Source: Natronohydrobacter sp. (lineage in GTDB: Bacteria; Pseudomonadota; Alphaproteobacteria; Rhodobacterales; Rhodobacteraceae). From it: a DNA stretch of 11,062 bases. The translations under genes and the position numbers were made by a program. The stretch is taken from positions 1-11,062 of the forward strand of contig SKRP01000261.1 in the NCBI GenBank assembly GCA_007118445.1, written 5' to 3'. Below are positions 1-6,156 of the stretch, in pieces. Below the pieces are notes generated by a model, which made no database searches, had not been told where the DNA came from, and saw only the letters and a program-made list of their open reading frames with translations. How positions within the stretch are numbered: the first letter of the stretch is position 1; each line of letters starts with the position of its first letter.

Positions 1-1419
1 ATGGCAACCAAAGGCAAAATCACACAGGTGATCGGCGCCGTCGTGGACGTGCAGTTCGATGGCGACCTGCCCCCCATCCTGAACGCGCTGGAAACCGACA
101 ATAACGGCAAGCGTCTGGTTCTCGAAGTGGCCCAGCACCTTGGCGAAAACACTGTGCGCACCATCGCGATGGACGCCACCGAAGGACTGGTCCGCGGTCA
201 GGACGTCAGCGACACGGGCGAGCCGATAATGGTGCCCGTGGGCGACGCCACTCTGGGCCGCATCCTGAACGTCGTGGGCGAGCCTGTGGACGAAGGCAAG
301 CCGGTCGAGTCGCAGGAAAAGCGCGCCATCCACCAGCCCGCCCCCGGTTTTGACGCACAATCGACCGAGAGCGAAATTCTGGTCACCGGCATCAAGGTCA
401 TCGACCTGCTGGCACCTTACTCGAAGGGCGGCAAGATCGGCCTGTTCGGCGGTGCCGGTGTGGGCAAGACGGTTCTCATCATGGAACTGATCAACAACAT
501 CGCGAAAGTGCATTCGGGTTATTCCGTGTTCGCCGGTGTCGGCGAGCGGACGCGCGAAGGCAATGACCTCTATCACGAGATGATCGAATCCGGGGTTATC
601 AACCTCGACAAGCTTGACGAATCCAAAGTGGCGCTGGTTTACGGCCAGATGAACGAGCCTCCGGGCGCGCGGGCGCGTGTTGCTCTGACCGGTCTGACAC
701 TGGCCGAGCAGTTCCGCGACCAGTCCGGCACTGACGTTCTGTTCTTCGTCGACAACATCTTCCGCTTCACGCAGGCCGGGTCCGAGGTGTCCGCACTTCT
801 GGGTCGTATCCCGTCCGCTGTGGGCTACCAGCCGACGCTGGCGACCGACATGGGCGCGCTGCAGGAACGCATCACCTCGACCAAGGCGGGCTCGATCACG
901 TCCGTGCAGGCGATTTATGTGCCTGCCGATGACTTGACCGACCCTGCACCGGCCACGTCCTTTGCACACCTCGACGCAACCACCGTGTTGTCGCGTGCGA
1001 TTTCGGAGCTGGGCATCTACCCGGCTGTGGACCCGCTCGATTCCAACTCGCGGATCCTTGACCCGCAGATCGTGGGCGAAGAGCATTACCAAGTCGCCCG
1101 CGACGTGCAGGGGATCCTGCAGCGCTACAAGTCGCTTCAGGACATCATCGCCATCCTCGGGATGGACGAACTGTCGGAAGAGGACAAGCTGACCGTGGCC
1201 CGCGCCCGGAAAATCCAGCGCTTCCTGTCGCAGCCCTTCGACGTGGCTAAGGTTTTCACCGGCTCGGACGGCATTCAGGTGCCGCTGGAGAAAACCATTG
1301 CCTCCTTCAAGGCGGTTGTGGCCGGGGAATATGACCACCTGCCCGAAGGCGCCTTCTACATGGTGGGCGATATTGACGATGTGATCGCAAAAGCCGAGCG
1401 CCTCGCGGCTGCGGCCTAA
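1..1419 (+). CDS. atpD: F1 ATP synthase subunit beta
   Basis: This is the catalytic beta subunit of the F1 sector of ATP synthase, which makes ATP from ADP and phosphate on the cytoplasmic face of the inner membrane using the proton gradient. The 472-residue protein has the usual family length. Visible motifs are the Walker A loop GGAGVGKT (residues 150-157), the catalytic glutamate E182 in GERTREGNDLY, a Walker B strand ending at D251, the signature PAVDPLDSNS (341-350) and the DELSEED loop (389-395) that contacts gamma and epsilon. The ATG is the first base of the window, so its ribosome binding site and the expected upstream atpH/atpA/atpG genes lie outside. atpC follows after 12 nt, the usual 3' end of an alphaproteobacterial atp operon. 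Nothing is truncated or unusual. Confidence 0.98.
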   Translation: MATKGKITQVIGAVVDVQFDGDLPPILNALETDNNGKRLVLEVAQHLGENTVRTIAMDATEGLVRGQDVSDTGEPIMVPVGDATLGRILNVVGEPVDEGKPVESQEKRAIHQPAPGFDAQSTESEILVTGIKVIDLLAPYSKGGKIGLFGGAGVGKTVLIMELINNIAKVHSGYSVFAGVGERTREGNDLYHEMIESGVINLDKLDESKVALVYGQMNEPPGARARVALTGLTLAEQFRDQSGTDVLFFVDNIFRFTQAGSEVSALLGRIPSAVGYQPTLATDMGALQERITSTKAGSITSVQAIYVPADDLTDPAPATSFAHLDATTVLSRAISELGIYPAVDPLDSNSRILDPQIVGEEHYQVARDVQGILQRYKSLQDIIAILGMDELSEEDKLTVARARKIQRFLSQPFDVAKVFTGSDGIQVPLEKTIASFKAVVAGEYDHLPEGAFYMVGDIDDVIAKAERLAAAA

Positions 1420-1431
1420 AGGGGGTCCATC

Positions 1432-1827
1432 ATGGCCGATACGATGCAATTCGACCTCGTCAGCCCCGAGCGCAAGCTTGCCTCGGGCGCTGTCCGGGCG
1501 GTGCAGATCCCCGGCACAGAGGGCGATCTGACCGCGATGCCGGACCACGCGCCGATGATCACCACGCTGCGCCCCGGTCTTCTGACCACCGAAGGGCCAG
1601 AAGGGGACAGCCGCTATGTGGTGACCGGCGGTTTCGCCGAGATCACGCCCGAAGGCACGACCGTTCTGGCCGAGCGCGCTTATGCTGCAGGGGACGAAGG
1701 CCGCGCAGTGCTGGAAGCGATCCTGGCCGAGACGCGCGAGAAGGCCGCAAGCCTGACCGGCCCGGACAAGGATGCGCTCGACAAGACCGCAGGCGATCTG
1801 GAACGCACCATCGCAGCGTTGGCCTGA
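1432..1827 (+). CDS. atpC: F1 ATP synthase subunit epsilon
   Basis: This is the epsilon subunit of the F1 central stalk, which couples rotation to catalysis and can inhibit ATP hydrolysis. The 131-residue protein begins MADTMQFDLVSPERKLASG, the typical start of the N-terminal beta-sandwich domain. Residues PGTEGDLTAMPDHAPMIT and the following LRPGLL match the family core. The C-terminal third is Ala/Glu/Lys-rich and fits the two-helix regulatory domain. The ATG lies 12 nt after the atpD stop, and the AAAGGGGG stretch between them is a good Shine-Dalgarno site, so the two genes are co-transcribed. The gene is followed 21 nt later by a strong hairpin, so it is probably the last gene of the operon. 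Confidence 0.96.
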   Translation: MADTMQFDLVSPERKLASGAVRAVQIPGTEGDLTAMPDHAPMITTLRPGLLTTEGPEGDSRYVVTGGFAEITPEGTTVLAERAYAAGDEGRAVLEAILAETREKAASLTGPDKDALDKTAGDLERTIAALA

Positions 1828-1848
1828 TCCATCGCTGAGTGACACTCC

Positions 1849-1878
1849 AAAGCCCCGGCCCTGCAAGGCCGGGGCTTT
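1849..1878. terminator. Bidirectional terminator between atpC and the ceramidase-like gene
   Basis: A perfect 12-bp stem (AAAGCCCCGGCC at 1849-1860 pairing with GGCCGGGGCTTT at 1867-1878) closes a 6-nt loop CTGCAA. Because the stem starts with AAA and ends with TTT it can act in both directions. It lies 21 nt after the atpC stop and one base beyond the stop codon of the convergent minus-strand gene. The T tract is only three bases, so termination strength is inferred from the stable stem and the position between converging genes. Confidence 0.85.
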
Positions 1879-1879
1879 G

Positions 1880-2518
1880 TCATGCGCGGCGCATATGGCG
1901 GCAATAGACCCGGATCATCCAGCCGAGCATCACGGCGTTCAGAAGATGCCACATGAAATGTGTGCCAATGGGAAAGACATCGCAAACCGGCCCGTCCAGC
2001 ATCCGGAACCCCAGCGAGATCGCGAGAATCCCCGCCCCGATCAGCAGCCCCTGCCCGGTCGCCGTGGCGCGCAGATAGACCCCATAGGCAGCGATCAGCG
2101 CCGCCACACTCAGATAGGCCGCATTCGCCCCCAAACCGGGTACGACCAGCCCCAGCACCCAACTGAAAGCAGCAGCATAGGGCAGGAAGGCGGCAGTCAC
2201 GAGCCCGGCCACCAACCCAGACGCGCCCAGATAATCGCGTGTCGCCGCAAACAGATAGAGCAGGATAAAACCCAGTATCGGCAGCACATCCGCAAGCCCC
2301 GCCCAGCGCGTCGCATGGGTGTGCCACAGGAATGACCCGACCCCGATCACCGCGAGCACCAGCGCCATGCTCCGCGCCAGCGGCAAGCCCCGCGTCATCG
2401 GCCAGACCCAGAGCGCGGCCAGCAGGAAAGCCGCATTGGTCACGGCATTGACCGGCTCGCTCCAAAGCCCGAAATCCGTGCGCTCGCAATAGGCGATGAC
2501 CTGTTCCATGGTGCTCAC
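1880..2518 (-). CDS. Ceramidase-like seven-helix membrane hydrolase
   Basis: This is an integral membrane protein of the alkaline ceramidase/CREST group, probably a zinc-dependent amide hydrolase; the bacterial substrate is unknown. The 212 residues form about seven hydrophobic helices. Conserved features are CE (11-12) and EPVNAVTN (21-28) near the N-terminus, S62 and H66 in SFLWH, D77, and the C-terminal GTHFMWH with H187 and H191. The spacing S-x3-H-x10-D and H-x3-H matches the zinc and catalytic residues described for human ACER3 (recalled, not aligned here). The first possible start is a GTG at 2518 that overlaps the tadA stop as GTGA. An ATG three codons further in (2509) has a GGTGA sequence ahead of it and may be the real start. 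It is probably translated together with tadA. Numbering is from the GTG. Confidence 0.85.
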   Translation of the reverse strand: MSTMEQVIAYCERTDFGLWSEPVNAVTNAAFLLAALWVWPMTRGLPLARSMALVLAVIGVGSFLWHTHATRWAGLADVLPILGFILLYLFAATRDYLGASGLVAGLVTAAFLPYAAAFSWVLGLVVPGLGANAAYLSVAALIAAYGVYLRATATGQGLLIGAGILAISLGFRMLDGPVCDVFPIGTHFMWHLLNAVMLGWMIRVYCRHMRRA

Positions 2519-2967
2519 CGTAGCCGCGCGAAAAAATCCTGCAACAGCGCCGCTGCCTCGCCTGCGCCGATCCCGTCATAAATCTCGGGCAGATGATGGC
2601 ATTGCGGATGCGCAAAGATACGCGGCCCCTGCCCCACGCCGCCCGATTTCGGATCGGCGGCACCATAATACAACCGCGCAATCCGCGCGTTCGAGATCGC
2701 CGCCGCACACATCGGGCAGGGCTCCAGCGTGACATAGAGATCGCACTCCGTCAGCCGCTCCTGCCCCAAAGCCGCACAAGCCGCCCGGATGGCGAGAATT
2801 TCCGCATGGGCCGTCGGGTCACACAGCTCTCTCGTCCGGTTCCCCGCCTGCGCCAGAACCGCCCCCTGCCCCGTGACCACCACAGCCCCCACCGGCACCT
2901 CACCGCGCGCAGCCGCGGCCCGCGCTTCCTGCAAGGCCAAATCCATATATGACCGAAACCCTGTCAT
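2515..2967 (-). CDS. tadA: tRNA-specific adenosine deaminase
   Basis: TadA deaminates adenosine 34 to inosine in the anticodon of tRNA-Arg(ACG), letting it read several arginine codons. The 150-residue protein is a single cytidine/deoxycytidylate-deaminase fold. The zinc site is visible as H54-A-E56 and P-C84-P-M-C87, with E56 as the proton shuttle; EVPVGAVVV (23-31) is the typical first strand. I chose the ATG at 2967, giving MTGFRSYMDLALQEA, because homologues begin a few residues before the first helix. The frame is open 12 codons further upstream and another ATG lies at 2946, so the start is uncertain by a few residues. The stop overlaps the GTG of the ceramidase-like gene by 4 nt. It is separated from ribD by a terminator-like repeat, so it probably has its own promoter in 2968-3040. 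Confidence 0.95.
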   Translation of the reverse strand: MTGFRSYMDLALQEARAAAARGEVPVGAVVVTGQGAVLAQAGNRTRELCDPTAHAEILAIRAACAALGQERLTECDLYVTLEPCPMCAAAISNARIARLYYGAADPKSGGVGQGPRIFAHPQCHHLPEIYDGIGAGEAAALLQDFFARLR

Positions 2968-3037
2968 TCCGGCAGAATTGACCCAGCCAGCCCCCCATCG
3001 CAAGCCCTGAACACAAGGCCCTGCCCTGCTGGTTTCA

Positions 3038-3094
3038 TCTTGCGAAAAATACTCTGGGGGGAAGCGGCTCTGCCGCTGGGGGGCAACGCCCCCC
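3038..3094 (-). terminator. ribD terminator / family-type intergenic repeat with tandem hairpins
   Basis: Read on the minus strand just after the ribD stop, this element has a 7-bp hairpin GGGGGGC-GTT-GCCCCCC (3094-3078). A 6-bp hairpin AGCGGC-AGA-GCCGCT (3077-3063) abuts it directly. Then comes a C6 run (3061-3056), which could pair instead with the first G run, and the tail AGAGTATTTTTCGCAAGA. A stable GC stem followed by a T-rich tract fits a factor-independent terminator for ribD. I recall the combination of a G/C hairpin and an AGTATTTTT tail as a very frequent intergenic element in Rhodobacteraceae genomes, so it may be a dispersed repeat that acts as a terminator. Only one full copy is in this window. 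Confidence 0.65.
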
Positions 3095-3102
3095 GCACGC
3101 CC

Positions 3103-4200
3103 TCAGCCACGCCTGCGCCGCCAGCGATGCAGCACATCCCCGCCCAGCGCGCGCAGCCCGGTCAATTCGAACTCCGGTGCATCAGCCAGCGCCACCAGCC
3201 CCAGCCCGGCCAGCCCCGCGCGCCCCTCTTCCCCGATCAGCTTACCCGCCGAGAAGATCACCAGTTCATCCACCAGATCCGCTGCGACAAGGCTGGCCGC
3301 AAGCGCCCCGCCCCCTTCGCAAAACACGCGTGTCAGCCCGCGCGCACCCAGCGCCTGCATCAGCGCGCCCGCATCCAGCCCTGTAGCAGCCTCCTCGACC
3401 TCGATCAGCTCTGCCCCGGCGGCCTGCCAGTGCATACGCGCCGCGTCCGGGGCCTGCGGGCCATGGGCGATCCAGACCGGGGCCGCGCCCGCCGATTGCC
3501 CCAGCCGCCCCCCTGCATCCAGCCCGAGCGCCTGCGTCGCCACCACCCGCACTGGCTGATGCGCCACGCCCAGTCCCCGCACCCGCAGATCGGGGTCATC
3601 CGCCCGCGCCGTCCCTGCCCCCACCAGCACCGCATCATGGCGCGCGCGCATCAGATGCACCATGCGCCGCGCCTGCGCGCCAGTGATCCAGCGGCTTTCG
3701 CCCGAGCCGGTGGCAATACGCCCGTCCAGCGTCAGCGCCAGTTTCAGCGTCACGAAGGGCCGCCCCGCGGTCACGCGCAGCAGAAAGCCCGCATTCGCGG
3801 CGCGTGCAGCCTCTGCCTCGACCCCTTCGACCACCTCGACCCCCGCACCGCGCAGCATCGCATGGCCCTTGCCTGCGACGCGCGGATCAGGGTCGGTCAG
3901 CGCCGTGACCACCCGCGTCACACCTGCATCGATCAGGGCCTGCGAACAGGGTGGGGTCTTGCCGTGATGCGCGCAGGGTTCAAGGCTGACATAGGCTGTG
4001 GCGCCGCGCGCATCGCAGCCCGTCAGCGCCATGGCTTCGGCATGGGGTCGGCCACCCGGTTGCGTCCAGCCGCGCGCCAGCACCCGGCCCTCACGCACCA
4101 GCACACAGCCCACGGCCGGATTGGGCCAGACCCGACCCAGACCGCGCTGCCCCAGCGCAATCGCAAGGCGCATGAAGCGCTGATCTGCCGCGCCGCTCAC
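3103..4200 (-). CDS. ribD: Bifunctional riboflavin deaminase/reductase RibD
   Basis: RibD carries out two consecutive steps of riboflavin synthesis in the cytoplasm: deamination of the 2,5-diamino-6-ribosylamino-pyrimidinone phosphate and NADPH-dependent reduction of its ribose side chain. The 365-residue protein has the usual length. The N-terminal deaminase domain (about 1-145) shows PNPAVGCVLV, the zinc/catalytic H53-A-E55 and PC76AHHGKTPPC85. The C-terminal reductase domain begins near RPFVTLKLALTLDGRIA, continues with SGESRWITG and MRARHDAVLVGAGTARADDP, and ends in a very Arg-rich tail. The start is a GTG at 4200, three bases after the nrdR stop, with AGG of the nrdR stop region serving as a weak Shine-Dalgarno; the family N-terminus fits. 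nrdR-ribD is a common alphaproteobacterial pair, so co-transcription is likely. Confidence 0.96.
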   Translation of the reverse strand: MSGAADQRFMRLAIALGQRGLGRVWPNPAVGCVLVREGRVLARGWTQPGGRPHAEAMALTGCDARGATAYVSLEPCAHHGKTPPCSQALIDAGVTRVVTALTDPDPRVAGKGHAMLRGAGVEVVEGVEAEAARAANAGFLLRVTAGRPFVTLKLALTLDGRIATGSGESRWITGAQARRMVHLMRARHDAVLVGAGTARADDPDLRVRGLGVAHQPVRVVATQALGLDAGGRLGQSAGAAPVWIAHGPQAPDAARMHWQAAGAELIEVEEAATGLDAGALMQALGARGLTRVFCEGGGALAASLVAADLVDELVIFSAGKLIGEEGRAGLAGLGLVALADAPEFELTGLRALGGDVLHRWRRRRG

Positions 4201-4203
4201 GAC

Positions 4204-4671
4204 CTAGCCGGCATCCTTGGGTTCAGGGCGCAGTTCCGAGACGAATTTGTCGAAATCATCAGCTTCCTGAAAATTCTTGTAGACCGAGGCGAAGCGGACA
4301 TAGGCCACCGTGTCGATCCGCGCCAGCGTTTCCATGACGATCTCGCCGATCATCTTCGACGGGATATCCGTGTCGCCCATGCTTTCCAGCCGCCGCACGA
4401 TCCCCGAAATCATCTGGTCGATCCGCTCATGTTCGATGGGCCGTTTCTGCATGGCAATCCGCACCGAGCGTTCCAGCTTCTCGCGGTCGAACGCCTCGCG
4501 CCGTCCGTTCGACTTGACCACCACCAGATCGCGCAGCTGCACGCGCTCGTAAGTGGTGAAGCGCCCGCCGCAAGCCGGGCAGAAGCGCCGTCTTCGGATC
4601 GCGCCATGATCTTCTGCGGGGCGTGAATCCTTCACCTGCGTATCGGTATTGCCGCAAAACGGACAGCGCAT
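4204..4671 (-). CDS. nrdR: Transcriptional repressor of ribonucleotide reductase genes, NrdR
   Basis: NrdR senses the ATP/dATP balance and represses the nrd genes for ribonucleotide reductase. The 155-residue protein starts with a zinc ribbon made of C3-P-F-C6 and C31-P-A-C34, including the family block RRRRFCPACGGRFTTYER. An ATP-cone domain follows (about 49-139), with VVKSNGRREAFDREKL near its start. The frame is open for 24 more codons upstream, but MRCPFCG is the invariant family start and the ATG at 4671 is preceded by GGGAGAGG, so I place the start there. ribD follows after 3 nt. I found no obvious NrdR-box pair in its own upstream region, so autoregulation is not supported by sequence. 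The leader does contain a 7-bp inverted repeat. Confidence 0.97.
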   Translation of the reverse strand: MRCPFCGNTDTQVKDSRPAEDHGAIRRRRFCPACGGRFTTYERVQLRDLVVVKSNGRREAFDREKLERSVRIAMQKRPIEHERIDQMISGIVRRLESMGDTDIPSKMIGEIVMETLARIDTVAYVRFASVYKNFQEADDFDKFVSELRPEPKDAG

Positions 4672-4673
4672 GT

Positions 4674-4681
4674 CCTCTCCC
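4674..4681 (-). promoter_or_regulatory. Ribosome binding site deciding the nrdR start
   Basis: On the minus strand GGGAGAGG lies just ahead of the ATG at 4671, with the GGAG core 5 nt from the start codon. It supports the MRCPFCG start over the longer open frame that reaches 4743. Confidence 0.75.
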
Positions 4682-4690
4682 TCGGGTTTT

Positions 4691-4712
4691 GTTCTTGTCG
4701 CTCCGCAAGAAC
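4691..4712. repeat. 7-bp inverted repeat in the nrdR leader
   Basis: GTTCTTG (4691-4697) and CAAGAAC (4706-4712) are perfect inverted copies separated by 8 nt. The repeat lies 19 nt upstream of the nrdR ATG. A TATAGT hexamer on the minus strand (4711-4716), which could be a -10 element, overlaps its upstream arm, but I see no good -35 partner. It could be an operator or a leader hairpin; function is unproven. Confidence 0.45.
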
Positions 4713-4750
4713 TATAGGGAAACCCCGATGCTTTGGGTAGCATGAATGCG

Positions 4751-4770
4751 GCCCCACCAGATCGTGGGGC
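4751..4770 (-). terminator. Candidate terminator after the L,D-transpeptidase gene
   Basis: GCCCCAC (4751-4757) and GTGGGGC (4764-4770) form a perfect 7-bp stem with a 6-nt loop. It lies about 36 nt beyond the stop of the minus-strand L,D-transpeptidase gene and upstream of the nrdR leader. There is no T run after it, so it may be a weak or Rho-assisted terminator. Confidence 0.5.
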
Positions 4771-4806
4771 TGCCCATGTTGCGCGCCGGACTCAGATCGC
4801 GCGGGC

Positions 4807-5241
4807 TCAGCGCACCACGATCACGCGGGTCTCGGTCATGCCCTCGGCGCGGACCATGTCGAAGAATTTGCGCGCATTGTTCGGATGCAGGCGCACGCAG
4901 CCCGCCGAGGCCGGACGGCCCAGACGGTTGATCTGATCCGTGCCATGGATCGCGTAATTGCCGGAATAGAACACAGCATAGGGCATGGGCGCGTTGTTAT
5001 ACAGGCTGGAGCGATGATTGCGCGACAGCAATTGCGGCCGCCACGACCCGGCTGGCGTGACCTTTCCGCTGCGTGCGGTCGAAACCGGCCATTCATAGAG
5101 CAACTGGCCATGGTGATAGACATGCATGGTCTGCTGGGAAATGCTGACGCGCGCGACAAGCCGGTCAGCCTGTGCCGGAAATGCGCTCGCGAAGGTCAGG
5201 ACAAGTGCCGCGAAAACGGCGGAAACCGGGGATCGTGACAT
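4807..5241 (-). CDS. Small periplasmic L,D-transpeptidase (YkuD domain)
   Basis: This is probably a peptidoglycan L,D-transpeptidase that forms 3-3 cross-links or attaches proteins to the wall in the periplasm. The 144-residue precursor has a signal peptide: a short basic start, a hydrophobic stretch (8-21) and a likely cleavage after A25 in PAQA. The mature part is almost only a YkuD catalytic domain, from LVARVSISQQTMHVYHHG to the C-terminus. The active-site motif is complete, with H99-G-T followed by S112-A-G-C115-V-R, where C115 is the nucleophile. No LysM, SH3 or peptidoglycan-binding domain is present, so this is one of the short forms. The ATG has AAGAGG 4 nt upstream. Its promoter must lie in the divergent spacer 5242-5412. 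Which cross-linking activity it has cannot be told from sequence. Confidence 0.92.
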   Translation of the reverse strand: MSRSPVSAVFAALVLTFASAFPAQADRLVARVSISQQTMHVYHHGQLLYEWPVSTARSGKVTPAGSWRPQLLSRNHRSSLYNNAPMPYAVFYSGNYAIHGTDQINRLGRPASAGCVRLHPNNARKFFDMVRAEGMTETRVIVVR

Positions 5242-5262
5242 GGGGCCTCTTGCGAAAAATCA

Positions 5263-5319
5263 ACTCGAAATCTGTCCGCAACGGACATCTTCAAGACGGA
5301 AACATAAAAAGATTCGAGT
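5263..5319. repeat. Nested inverted repeats in the divergent spacer
   Basis: The outer arms are ACTCGAAATCT (5263-5273) and AGATTCGAGT (5310-5319), complementary over 10 bp with one bulged A. Inside lies a perfect hairpin TGTCCG-CAA-CGGACA (5273-5287). The 171-bp spacer 5242-5412 separates the divergent L,D-transpeptidase and SDR-like genes, so the structure is a candidate regulatory region for either. No protein-coding frame in this spacer looks real. Confidence 0.45.
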
Positions 5320-5330
5320 CAAGCGGATTC
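5311..5330. promoter_or_regulatory. Cluster of three GANTC (CcrM-type) sites
   Basis: GATTC (5311-5315), GAGTC (5316-5320) and GATTC (5326-5330) are three GANTC sites in 20 bp, the target of the alphaproteobacterial cell-cycle methylase CcrM. On the minus strand a TTGACT hexamer (5322-5317), close to a -35 consensus for the L,D-transpeptidase gene, overlaps the middle site, but I see no convincing -10. The sites are seen directly; regulation by methylation is inferred. Confidence 0.5.
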
Positions 5331-5404
5331 TTGCCGATATTTCAAATGCACTCTGTCTTGCGCCTCCCTGCCCCCTCTTGCCAAATCCGTTGCAAACTGG
5401 GAAT

Positions 5405-5410
5405 GGGAGG
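5405..5410 (+). promoter_or_regulatory. Ribosome binding site of the SDR-like gene, unusually close
   Basis: GGGAGG lies only 2 nt ahead of the ATG at 5413, closer than the usual 5-9 nt. No alternative in-frame start would fit the Rossmann N-terminus better, because TGASRGFG already begins at residue 13. Initiation may therefore be less efficient than normal. Confidence 0.5.
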
Positions 5411-5412
5411 CC

Positions 5413-6108
5413 ATGAACACAGCATCTGACACCAAACTCGCCCTGATCACCGGGGCCTCGCGCGGATTTGGGGCCGCTCTGGCCGAAACGCTTGCAGTCA
5501 AGGGATGGCATGTCATCGCGCTGGGGCGCACGATGGGCGCGCTGGAAGAGCTGGATGACCGCATCAAGGCGAAGGGCGGCACCGTCACGCTGGCCGCGAT
5601 GGATATCACCCAGGATGATGCGATGCGCCATCTGTGCCGCGATATTCATGACCGCTGGGGGCATCTGGATCTTTGGGCGCATACCGCGATTCATGCCCCC
5701 CCGATGAGCCCGGCAGACCATATCGCGCTGAAGGACTGGGACAAATGCGCGGCCATCAATATCCGCGCGACCGGTTTTCTGATCCCGATGATCGCGCCCT
5801 TGCTGGCTGCAGCGCCCTCGCGTGCGACGGCGCTTTTCATCGATGATCCTGCCGCGCAGGGCAAATTCATGGGCGCTTACGGGGCGTCAAAAGCCGCGCA
5901 GATAGCGCTTGCGCGGGCCTGGCAGCAAGAAAGCACCAGGACCGGGCCGCGCGTGCTGATCGAAGCGCTGCCGCCCATGCCCACCGGGACGCGCGCGCGA
6001 TTCTATCCAGGCGAGGCCAAGGCCAAACTCGCCCCTTGTCGGGGCGAAGCCGCGCGGCTGTTGGAATTGATCACCAGCCCTGACAACCTGCAACAGCAAC
6101 AGACATGA
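5413..6108 (+). CDS. Short-chain dehydrogenase/reductase-like protein with altered active site
   Basis: This is a 231-residue single-domain Rossmann protein of the classical SDR family. The cofactor loop TGASRGFG (13-20) is intact, R39 after the second strand suggests NADP(H), and D64 in MDIT is the usual adenine contact. The helix-4 asparagine (N116 in INIRATG) and the Y156-GAS-K160 pair are also present. However, the normal NNAG motif is replaced by AHTA (89-92), and the position of the catalytic serine is occupied by D144-D145 in LFIDDPAAQG. The C-terminal part has PPMPTGTRARFYPGE in place of the usual PG...T region. It may be a weak or non-catalytic oxidoreductase, or one with a rearranged site; the substrate is unknown. 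It is transcribed alone, divergent from the L,D-transpeptidase and convergent with ftsZ. Confidence 0.85.
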   Translation: MNTASDTKLALITGASRGFGAALAETLAVKGWHVIALGRTMGALEELDDRIKAKGGTVTLAAMDITQDDAMRHLCRDIHDRWGHLDLWAHTAIHAPPMSPADHIALKDWDKCAAINIRATGFLIPMIAPLLAAAPSRATALFIDDPAAQGKFMGAYGASKAAQIALARAWQQESTRTGPRVLIEALPPMPTGTRARFYPGEAKAKLAPCRGEAARLLELITSPDNLQQQQT

Positions 6109-6135
6109 AAAAAGCCGACGCGACGCCGGCTTTTT
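6109..6135. terminator. Bidirectional terminator between the SDR-like gene and ftsZ
   Basis: AAAAAGCCG (6109-6117) pairs with CGGCTTTTT (6127-6135) around a 9-nt loop that can form two further base pairs. The A run on one side and the T run on the other give a proper factor-independent terminator in both directions. It begins one base after the SDR-like stop and lies 21 nt downstream of the ftsZ stop on the other strand, marking the end of the dcw cluster transcript. Confidence 0.88.
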
Positions 6136-6156
6136 GGTCTGGATGACAAGGTCAGC

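Noticed and set aside
1680..2735. A 351-codon minus-strand frame across the atpC end, the ceramidase-like gene and tadA
   Set aside because: It runs through the terminator and two real genes in another frame, and gives an Arg/Cys/Gly-rich product with no family features.
2968..3003. Longer tadA start (12 extra codons)
   Set aside because: The added residues do not match the family N-terminus, and the ATG at 2967 gives the expected length; a shift of a few residues cannot be excluded.
4201..4203. FMN riboswitch controlling ribD
   Set aside because: ribD begins 3 nt after nrdR, leaving no room for a leader, and no FMN aptamer-like sequence is seen upstream of nrdR.
3040..4626. A 528-codon open frame on the + strand across ribD and nrdR
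   Set aside because: It lies entirely opposite two well-recognised genes. Its product is full of Arg, Pro, His and Gln in the pattern of a reverse-complement shadow of GC-rich coding DNA, with no recognisable domain.
4672..4810. NrdR box or LexA box upstream of nrdR
   Set aside because: No ACACWATAT-like pair and no GTTC-N7-GTTC direct repeat is present; the only symmetrical element is the GTTCTTG/CAAGAAC dyad.
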